A DNA stretch of 10,709 bases. Origin: SIG603 sp044432645 (GTDB lineage: Bacteria > Bacillota > Clostridia > Oscillospirales > Acutalibacteraceae). This document shows positions 6,125 through 10,709 of the stretch, piece after piece. Each line of letters begins with the position of its first letter. Within the stretch, counting starts at the first letter, position 1. Below the pieces are notes generated by a model. It did not search any database. It was not told the origin of the DNA and was given only the letters and a program-made list of their open reading frames with translations. The position numbers were made by a program, and so were the translations under genes. The DNA lies in contig JAWXUM010000068.1 in NCBI GenBank assembly GCA_044432645.1, positions 1 to 10,709 on the forward strand, written 5' to 3'.

Positions 6125-6667
6125 TTATTTATTGTTTTTTGTTATATAAAGTCCGAATGCTGAGATTAAAATTATTAGACTGATTATAATTATGAAAATT
6201 GGATTGAACGCAGTAGAAGATGCTATAAAAATATTAGTTGGGCCATCTGCTCCTCCTATTATACTAACCGACGAATTTAATGAATTATCTTTAATGACTT
6301 CTATTATATTAATTGTAATTAAGCTAAGACAAATTGCCAAACTGGAAAAAGAAAATATTCGAATAAATTTTCTTTTTCTTTCTGAATTTTTAGATAATTG
6401 TTCATTTATGATAGCTAGTTTTTCTGAAAGTATTTTTACGGTATCTTGGCTATCTTGATTTTCACTAAAATCTAATGTTTCTCCCAATAATGTAGAAACT
6501 GGAATTTCAAATGTAGTTGATATTTTGATTAACATTTCTGAATCAGGTACAGATAAACCATTTTCCCATTTTGAAACAGTTTGTCGTACAACATTTAGCT
6601 TTAATGCAAATTCCTCTTGTGTTAGATGTTTAGACTTTCGCAATTGTTTAATATTTTCGGTAACCAT
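6125..6667 (-). CDS. Membrane-bound XRE-family regulator with GGADGPT motif, 180 aa
   Basis: Residues 5-60 are a Cro/CI-type helix-turn-helix (LTQEEFALKLNVVRQTVSKWENG), which binds DNA. A charged linker with helical character (about 70-100) leads to a hydrophobic helix (103-123), a short loop and a second hydrophobic helix (157-176). Between the helices lies SIIGGADGPTNIFIAS (135-150). This motif is known from the beta subunit of sodium-pumping decarboxylases (OadB/GcdB), where it is part of the membrane core; the protein here is far too short to be that enzyme. Architecture suggests a membrane-tethered regulator that senses something through its C-terminal part, which is inference. AAAGGAGAT precedes the ATG. 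It is convergent with the pilin-like genes and divergent from the pilus operon, so it is a natural candidate to control itself and that operon. Confidence 0.9.
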   Translation of the reverse strand: MVTENIKQLRKSKHLTQEEFALKLNVVRQTVSKWENGLSVPDSEMLIKISTTFEIPVSTLLGETLDFSENQDSQDTVKILSEKLAIINEQLSKNSERKRKFIRIFSFSSLAICLSLITINIIEVIKDNSLNSSVSIIGGADGPTNIFIASSTAFNPIFIIIISLIILISAFGLYITKNNK

Positions 6668-6705
6668 ATAAATCTCCTTTGTTTTAAATTGTATATTGCC
6701 CTTAA

Positions 6706-6734
6706 ATTATAGCGTTAATTGCACGTTGCTACAA
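6706..6734 (-). promoter_or_regulatory. Promoter of the XRE gene
   Basis: On the minus strand, TTGTAG (6734-6729) and TATAAT (6711-6706) are separated by 17 bases and lie about 40 bases before the start codon. The -10 box is a perfect match and the -35 box is only partial. An inverted repeat overlaps the -35 box, which fits autorepression. Confidence 0.55.
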
Positions 6735-6738
6735 GCAA
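6726..6738. promoter_or_regulatory. Palindrome, possible XRE operator
   Basis: TTGCT-ACA-AGCAA is a perfect inverted repeat with 5-base arms. It covers the -35 box of the regulator's own promoter. A wider pair, ATTGC/GCAAT (6718-6722, 6735-6739), overlaps it. XRE proteins bind such short palindromes as dimers. I see no second copy near the plus-strand promoter. Confidence 0.4.
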
Positions 6739-6781
6739 TGAATATTAACAATAACAGAAAAAGTAAGAATGTAGTTATTTT

Positions 6782-6809
6782 TAGACAATTATTTACTGAT
6801 TTTTATTAT
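6782..6809 (+). promoter_or_regulatory. Likely promoter of the pilus operon
   Basis: TAGACA (6782-6787) and TATTAT (6804-6809), each one base off consensus, are 16 bases apart. Transcription would start near 6816, about 20 bases before the ribozyme, so the ribozyme would be in the 5' leader. An inverted repeat TGATTTTT/AAAAATCA (6797-6804, 6824-6831) flanks the -10 box and might be an operator. Confidence 0.5.
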
Positions 6810-6835
6810 ATCAAATTAAAAACAAAAATCAACTA

Positions 6836-6900
6836 GTCGAAACAGCCTGAAAAGGCTGTCTAGTAGAACTGACCCACTACTACTGATGATGACAGGTCGG
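6836..6900 (+). ncRNA. Type II hammerhead self-cleaving ribozyme
   Basis: All conserved core parts are present in type II order. GUC (6836-6838) is the 3' strand of stem II. GAAA (6839-6842) is the core. Stem III is CAGCCU (6843-6848) with AGGCUG (6853-6858), closed by a GAAA loop. U6859 pairs with A6842, and C6860 is the cleavage residue (GUC site), so the cut falls between 6860 and 6861. Stem I is UAGUAG (6861-6866) with CUACUA (6877-6882). The second core segment CUGAUGA is 6883-6889. U6890 is an extra base, and GAC (6891-6893) completes a 3-bp stem II. An extra base at this place is known from a few natural hammerheads of viroid-like RNAs. Loop I contains CUGACC (6869-6874), which pairs with GGUCGG (6895-6900), a loop I to helix II pseudoknot of the kind reported for bacterial hammerheads. 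The structure ends just before the AAAGGA ribosome binding site at 6901. Activity has not been shown. Confidence 0.88.
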
Positions 6901-6913
6901 AAAGGAAAATAAA

Positions 6914-7477
6914 ATGCATAAAATAAAAAATCTAATTCGTGACAAAGGTGGTGGTGCTAGTGTGCCAGTGGTATTCCCTTTGTTTTTGCTTGTGGTGGCA
7001 GGGATTTTATTCGTCACAGTAGACCCAATAGGCACAAATTTAGTAAGTCAAATCAACTGGGAATTTGTCAAACTTTTGGCATTATTAGTGTTGTTGTTCT
7101 TTGCCTCGGTGCAAGATTTAAGAGAGAATATTGTTGATAACAAATACTGCATAATGATATTTTTAATAGGCTTAATTAACGTATCGCTAGACTCGGTCAT
7201 TGGCTTGGCTGTTTGTGGTGGTGCGTTTTTTATTGTGGCTTTAATGTCAAACTTAGGCGGTGCAGACGTTAAAATCACAGCAACTATCGCCTTTGCACTT
7301 GGAACAGTTCCAACATTAATAGCATTATTAATTGGTTTATCGTTTTCATTAATTTTTGAAGCGATAATTTCAGTAAGAAAAAAAGAAAACGTATTAAAAA
7401 GACATTATCCACTTGTCCCATATATCAGTTTTGGGTGCATGGTGGTAATGATTTTAAAAGGAGTTAATCTATTATGA
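6914..7477 (+). CDS. Type IV/Tad prepilin peptidase (A24 family), 187 aa
   Basis: This is a membrane aspartic peptidase that removes leader peptides of pilin subunits. Both catalytic motifs are visible: the first Asp in FASVQDLRENIVDNK (D68) and the GxGD-type motif as GGAD (115-118, D118). Several hydrophobic helices surround them, as expected for the short TadV/CpaA form without the N-methylation domain. The N-terminus is unusual: DKGGGASVPVVFPLFLLVVAG (from residue 10) looks like the start of a TadE-type pseudopilin, but Pro18 stands about where the conserved Glu would be. AAAGGA at 6901-6906 precedes the ATG by 7 bases. It is the first gene of the pilus operon and overlaps the next start by 4 bases (ATGA). 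The ribozyme lies directly upstream. Confidence 0.85.
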   Translation: MHKIKNLIRDKGGGASVPVVFPLFLLVVAGILFVTVDPIGTNLVSQINWEFVKLLALLVLLFFASVQDLRENIVDNKYCIMIFLIGLINVSLDSVIGLAVCGGAFFIVALMSNLGGADVKITATIAFALGTVPTLIALLIGLSFSLIFEAIISVRKKENVLKRHYPLVPYISFGCMVVMILKGVNLL

Positions 7478-8226
7478 AACTAATTAGAAACAGAATTTTT
7501 TTAGCAACAATCTGTGTAATTATATCAGCAGTATGTGTGCTTAGTTTTTTAAAAACAAACAATTCAGAAGATATTACAGCGTACAAATTAATATCTAACA
7601 CAAGCAAAGGAACGCAAATCACTGAACAAATGATTGAAGAAGTAACTGTAAATTCAACTGGTATGGATGAAGTAATAACTGATAAAACAGAAGTTATCGG
7701 CAAATTCTCAAGCTATGATTTAATCAGTGGTCAATTTATTTATGAAAATTCTATTGTAGATACACAAAACGAGGTATTACAAGGTTTAGAAAAAGTTGCA
7801 GACGGTCAAATCGCCTATTCAATTTCAGTTAAAAGCCTAGCAAGTAGCAACTCAAACAAAATTTTGTCAGGCGATATTGTGACTATATTTGTAAATCTAA
7901 ATGGAGAATCAATCCAACCCATAGAGCTAAAATATGTAGAAGTTTTAAATGCAACAACATCTGAAGGACTTGAAAAAACTGAAACTACTGCTGAAAGTAT
8001 TTCCACTCTTACCATGTTAGTTACAGAAGAACAAGCATTGCTACTAAATAATTATGAGTATTCAGGACAAATTCACCTTGCGTTAGTACATCGTGGTGAA
8101 GATGATACAAAGCAATCATATTTAGAGGAGCAAATTACGTTGACTTTGGAACTGGAAGAAGATGAAATCCAAACATTGCCATATATAAATGAAAATGGTG
8201 GCGAAGTGGTGAATTTAGATGTCTAA
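7474..8226 (+). CDS. cpaB: CpaB/RcpC-type pilus assembly protein with SAF domain, 250 aa
   Basis: A basic N-terminus and one membrane helix (about residues 8-26) are followed by a SAF-type domain (about 33-95) with the usual order: KGTQITEQMIE, a VIGKFSSYDLISGQFIYENSI segment and then the linker. The RcpC-like region (about 100-215) includes GQIAYSISV, LSGDIVTIFV and TLMVTEEQALLL-like strands. CpaB acts at the cell envelope in assembly of Tad/Flp pili; in Gram-positive bacteria, which lack a secretin, its exact role is open. The last 35 residues are acidic. AAAAGGAG precedes the ATG. The gene overlaps the peptidase stop by 4 bases and the ATPase start by 8 bases, so the three are co-translated. 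Confidence 0.85.
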   Translation: MKLIRNRIFLATICVIISAVCVLSFLKTNNSEDITAYKLISNTSKGTQITEQMIEEVTVNSTGMDEVITDKTEVIGKFSSYDLISGQFIYENSIVDTQNEVLQGLEKVADGQIAYSISVKSLASSNSNKILSGDIVTIFVNLNGESIQPIELKYVEVLNATTSEGLEKTETTAESISTLTMLVTEEQALLLNNYEYSGQIHLALVHRGEDDTKQSYLEEQITLTLELEEDEIQTLPYINENGGEVVNLDV

Positions 8227-9517
8227 GTATTCAAAGTTGTTAGAAGAAATTCAAGCTGTTGTAAATGAAAACTATTGGCAACTTAACGCAGAAGATAACA
8301 CCGATAAAAGCCGAGAAATTATCCTCAATTTTTATAAATCTTTAATCAGCAGAAGAAATATTAAAATTCCACCATTTACTAAAGATGAACTTGCTGAAAA
8401 ACTGTATAACGACACTCACGAATATTCGATTTTAACAGAACCACTGAAAGACCCACTTGTTGAGGGTATACACATTAATTCGTGGGATTGCATTATATTA
8501 CAAATGAGAACTGGCGAGTTTGTGTATATAGATGCCTTTGAAAGTCCAAACCACGCAATAGACATTATGCGAAGATTAATTCAAAGTAAAGGTGGAGTTT
8601 TGGACGAAGCCATGCCGATTGCCGAAACTTCAATAGGTTCTGACATTAGAATTACAACCGTAAAATCACCTATTGTTGACGAAAATATTGGAGTTTCTTG
8701 CTATATTCGTAAGTTGTCAAAATCAGTTTTCAAAATTGAACAGTACACAAAAACAGGCTTTGCAGAGCAAAAAGAAATCGAAATGCTTAATACATTTATG
8801 CGTAGAGGTGTATCACTTCTTGTTGTTGGAAAAGTAAACACAGGTAAAACAACTTTCTTATCATATCTATTATCGACCTTACCAAACAATATGAAAATTG
8901 TTACCATTGAAAACTCAGCTAGAGAAATGGACTTGGTTAAAAAAGAAAATGGAAAAACCATTAACAATGTAGTTCATATGCTCACAAGAGAAAGTAAAAT
9001 TGCAGATTTGGATATTAAGCAAGAAGATTTAGTTGTAATTTCTCTAAGGCTTAATCCAGACTATATTTCAATAGCCGAAATGCGTGACAGTGAAGCCAGT
9101 GCAGCAGTTGAAGCCAGTCGAAGTGGACACCCAGTAATTAGCACAACCCATGCAGGCTCACCGATTGAGGCACACAAAAGAATTGCAGATTTGTCAAGAA
9201 AAGGCAATAATACCGACTACCCAACAGCACTAATCCAAGCACAAGAAGCCTTTCCAATTGTAGTATTTTTGCATACCTTAGAAGATAATGTCAGAAGAAT
9301 AATGGGAATTACTGAATGTCATGTTGACGATGAAAACAAAGCACATTACAACCCATTATGGAAATACGAGATTGAAGAAAATAACGTAGAAAATGGCAAT
9401 ATCAAAATAAAAGGTTATCACAAACAAATAGGACTTCCATCCAATAGATTAATAGACAAAATGAAAATGTATGGTATTTCAAGGGCAGAAATCGAGAAAC
9501 TTAAAAATAACATATAA
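8219..9517 (+). CDS. cpaF: CpaF/TadA-type pilus assembly ATPase, 432 aa
   Basis: This is a cytoplasmic hexameric secretion ATPase that powers fibre assembly. The N-terminal domain (to about residue 170) contains EPLKDPLVEGIHINSWD and DIRIT segments typical of the family. The Walker A loop is GKVNTGKTT (204-212); the usual form is GxTGSGKT, so the third and fourth residues are changed, but the Lys and Thr are kept. The Asp-box region VTIENSAREM follows (228-237). The Walker B region is ISLRLNPDYISIAEMRDSEA (274-293), and the His box is STTHAGSPIEAH (308-319). Its length is normal for the family. It overlaps the cpaB stop. No terminator follows; the next element is the promoter of a toxin-antitoxin pair. 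No TadZ-type gene precedes it here. Confidence 0.93.
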   Translation: MSKYSKLLEEIQAVVNENYWQLNAEDNTDKSREIILNFYKSLISRRNIKIPPFTKDELAEKLYNDTHEYSILTEPLKDPLVEGIHINSWDCIILQMRTGEFVYIDAFESPNHAIDIMRRLIQSKGGVLDEAMPIAETSIGSDIRITTVKSPIVDENIGVSCYIRKLSKSVFKIEQYTKTGFAEQKEIEMLNTFMRRGVSLLVVGKVNTGKTTFLSYLLSTLPNNMKIVTIENSAREMDLVKKENGKTINNVVHMLTRESKIADLDIKQEDLVVISLRLNPDYISIAEMRDSEASAAVEASRSGHPVISTTHAGSPIEAHKRIADLSRKGNNTDYPTALIQAQEAFPIVVFLHTLEDNVRRIMGITECHVDDENKAHYNPLWKYEIEENNVENGNIKIKGYHKQIGLPSNRLIDKMKMYGISRAEIEKLKNNI

Positions 9518-9531
9518 ATTCTGAATATGTA

Positions 9532-9560
9532 TTGCTATTGTGCATACAATAAAGTATAAT
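9532..9560 (+). promoter_or_regulatory. Promoter and operator of the toxin-antitoxin pair
   Basis: TTGCTA (9532-9537) and a perfect TATAAT (9555-9560) are exactly 17 bases apart. The spacer holds an inverted repeat TATTGT-GCAT-ACAATA (9536-9551). This is the expected place for a ribbon-helix-helix antitoxin to bind and repress its own operon. The promoter lies directly after the ATPase gene. Confidence 0.75.
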
Positions 9561-9592
9561 AAGTTATATATTACAGAAAAGAGGTTTTTAGT

Positions 9593-9895
9593 ATGGCAAA
9601 ATCAGCTAATTTATATGCAAGAATTGAACCAGATGTTAAAGAACAAGCTGAGGGGATTTTATCTGCATTAGGAATACCAACATCAAACGCAATTAATATG
9701 TTTTATAAACAAATTATTCTTCAAAGAGGGTTGCCGTTCGAGGTCAAAATACCATCTCCAACTTTAGATTTGAGTTCTATGTCTAAAGAACAACTTAAAA
9801 TGGAGTTGCAAAAAGGGATTGACAGTATTGAAAAAGGCGAAACCGAACCAGCACAAAAAGTTTTTAGTGATTTGCGTAAGGAACTTGGAATATGA
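9593..9895 (+). CDS. relB: RelB/DinJ-family antitoxin, 100 aa
   Basis: The N-terminus has the ribbon-helix-helix pattern of DinJ/RelB: a strand (SANLYARIEP), a helix (KEQAEGILSALG), and IPTSNAINMFYKQII, ending in the typical LPFEVKIP. It binds the operator as a dimer and neutralises the toxin with its C-terminal part, which here is a charged helical stretch from about residue 60 (SKEQLKMELQKGIDSIEKG). Length is usual for the family. AGAGG lies 8-10 bases before the ATG. Its stop overlaps the toxin start by 4 bases (ATGA), the standard coupling in these pairs. Confidence 0.9.
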   Translation: MAKSANLYARIEPDVKEQAEGILSALGIPTSNAINMFYKQIILQRGLPFEVKIPSPTLDLSSMSKEQLKMELQKGIDSIEKGETEPAQKVFSDLRKELGI

Positions 9896-10197
9896 AATAT
9901 GCTGTAAAAATCTCAAAAGTTGCAAAAGAAGATTTGCGTGACATTTATAAGTATATTGCATACGATTTATTATCTCCACAAACTGCATTAAATCAACTAG
10001 ATAGATTAGAACAAAAAATTTATTCGCTTGAAAATATGCCAACAAAATACCGAGTTTATGATAAAGAAATAAGCACTGAAATTAGGTTTATTCCAGTAAA
10101 TAATTATTGTGTTTTTTATAAAATAAACGAAGAAAATTCAATAGTCGATATTATCCGTGTTATATATGGTGGTAGAAATATTGAAAATATTTTATAA
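9892..10197 (+). CDS. RelE/ParE-family toxin, 101 aa
   Basis: The sequence follows the clostridial RelE/ParE pattern: ISKVAKEDLRDIYKYIAYDLLSPQTALN, a Leu-rich helix with SLENMP, then a strand region with FIPVNNYCVFYKI and the end IIRVIYGGRNI. RelE members cleave mRNA on the ribosome and ParE members poison gyrase; the sequence alone does not decide between them. It overlaps the antitoxin stop. The pair has its own promoter before it and a strong terminator after it, so it is a self-contained cassette inside the pilus operon. Confidence 0.88.
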   Translation: MKYAVKISKVAKEDLRDIYKYIAYDLLSPQTALNQLDRLEQKIYSLENMPTKYRVYDKEISTEIRFIPVNNYCVFYKINEENSIVDIIRVIYGGRNIENIL

Positions 10198-10204
10198 AAG
10201 AACG

Positions 10205-10231
10205 TGCCTGTCAGCAATGATAGGCATTTTT
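10205..10231 (+). terminator. Intrinsic terminator after the toxin gene
   Basis: TGCCTGTCA (10205-10213) pairs with TGATAGGCA (10218-10226) around a GCAA tetraloop, nine pairs with one G·T. TTTTT follows. It lies 8 bases after the toxin stop and 33 bases before the tadB-like start. Confidence 0.88.
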
Positions 10232-10263
10232 CTGCCCAAAAATAAAAAACGAAAGGAAAATAT

Positions 10264-10709
10264 ATGGAAATATTAATAAGCATAGCAGTGATATTTTTGT
10301 CATTTGCTATATTTTTAGCTTTTGGAGTTAGCATAAAAGACTTTAGAAAGCTAATCGACAACGCACAGGACACAACAAACAAGAGCCTTAAAAACATTGT
10401 AAATCAGAAAGAAAACAAGTTAATCAAGTTTTTGCGAGAAAGCGAACAAATGCTTAAAGTTACAGGTCAAGGTGGCAAGTTTTCTTTTATGATAATTCTG
10501 TCGGTCTGCCTAATTTTGCTAGGAATCAGCACATCTATCGCAATCGGTAACTTATACCTAATTCCAGTTGCTAGTATTGCCTTTGGACTTATCCCCTTTT
10601 TATATATTCGTTTTCAATATATCGAATATAACAAATTTGTGCTAGAGGGTTTGTCTGTTGCCATGTCGCAAGTCACAACTTCGTATGAGCGAACAGAAAA
10701 TATTCTGCT
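10264..10709 (+). CDS. tadB: TadB-like pilus assembly inner-membrane protein (partial)
   Basis: The frame is open from ATG 10264 to the window edge (148 complete codons). GAAAGGA lies 7 bases upstream. A membrane helix (about residues 3-22) is followed by a charged cytoplasmic stretch and a pair of helices (about 74-93 and 97-115), then the start of a second cytoplasmic domain (LEGLSVAMSQVTTSYERTENIL). This is the layout of the TadB/GspF-type platform protein that works with the CpaF ATPase. The call rests on layout plus operon context and not on a strong motif. No promoter is visible between the toxin-antitoxin terminator and this gene, so its expression would need read-through. Confidence 0.7.
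   Translation, partial: MEILISIAVIFLSFAIFLAFGVSIKDFRKLIDNAQDTTNKSLKNIVNQKENKLIKFLRESEQMLKVTGQGGKFSFMIILSVCLILLGISTSIAIGNLYLIPVASIAFGLIPFLYIRFQYIEYNKFVLEGLSVAMSQVTTSYERTENIL

Noticed and set aside
6192..6458. Plus-strand frame inside the regulator gene
   Set aside because: It is antisense to the C-terminal half of the XRE regulator, has no ribosome binding site and resembles no family.
6125..6667. Sodium-pumping decarboxylase beta subunit
   Set aside because: Only the GGADGPT motif matches. The protein is 180 residues long with an N-terminal helix-turn-helix and two membrane helices, whereas the enzyme subunit is much longer and has many helices.
6836..6900. Riboswitch (c-di-GMP type I or II, or THF) upstream of the pilus operon
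   Set aside because: A c-di-GMP switch would suit a pilus operon, and the stem plus pseudoknot first suggested one. The conserved cores of those switches are missing, while every hammerhead core element is present.
1..10709. CRISPR array, tRNA or rRNA gene, insertion sequence
   Set aside because: Reading both strands, I saw no regularly spaced direct repeats, no tRNA cloverleaf with a TTC loop, no rRNA-like stretch and no transposase frame or terminal inverted repeats.

Overview
The window is AT-rich DNA with strong AGGAGG-type ribosome binding sites, tightly overlapping genes and a clostridial style of proteins. It most likely comes from a gut or rumen Clostridia (Bacillota) genome. The first genes suggest an integrated conjugative or other mobile element: an unrecognised acidic protein overlaps a DUF3849-like protein, a family I associate with clostridial conjugative elements. 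No integrase, relaxase or att site is visible, so the element's boundaries are outside the window.

Layout, left to right. Positions 1-1181 hold the tail of an upstream gene and two cytoplasmic accessory genes. Positions 1279-5332 form a + strand surface-protein cluster: a membrane-anchored Thr/Pro-rich protein with a cysteine-rich C-terminus, a 969-residue secreted adhesin with two InlB-type B repeats, and a small lipoprotein. Positions 5344-6058 hold a tiny ORF and a tandem 349-bp duplication, each unit made of a hairpin leader and a gene for an 81-85 residue pilin-like membrane protein. A minus-strand XRE-type membrane regulator follows (6125-6667). Then a Tad/Flp-type pilus assembly operon runs rightward: A24 prepilin peptidase (6914), CpaB (7474), CpaF/TadA ATPase (8219) and the start of a TadB-like protein (10264, cut by the window end). 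A RelB/RelE-type toxin-antitoxin pair with its own promoter and terminator sits between the ATPase gene and tadB.

The main find is in the 246-bp gap between the regulator and the pilus operon. Positions 6836-6900 fold by hand into a type II hammerhead self-cleaving ribozyme. It has the GAAA core, a closed stem III with a GAAA loop, the GUC cleavage site, a 6-bp stem I, the CUGAUGA core, a short stem II with one extra U, and a pseudoknot pairing loop I to the segment just 3' of stem II. It ends one base before the Shine-Dalgarno sequence of the prepilin peptidase gene, so it should lie in the 5' leader of the pilus operon.

Working model (inference): the Tad-like machine assembles a fibre from the twin pilin-like proteins. 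The adhesin, the cysteine-rich protein and the lipoprotein act at the same surface. The membrane-bound XRE regulator, and possibly the ribozyme, control expression.
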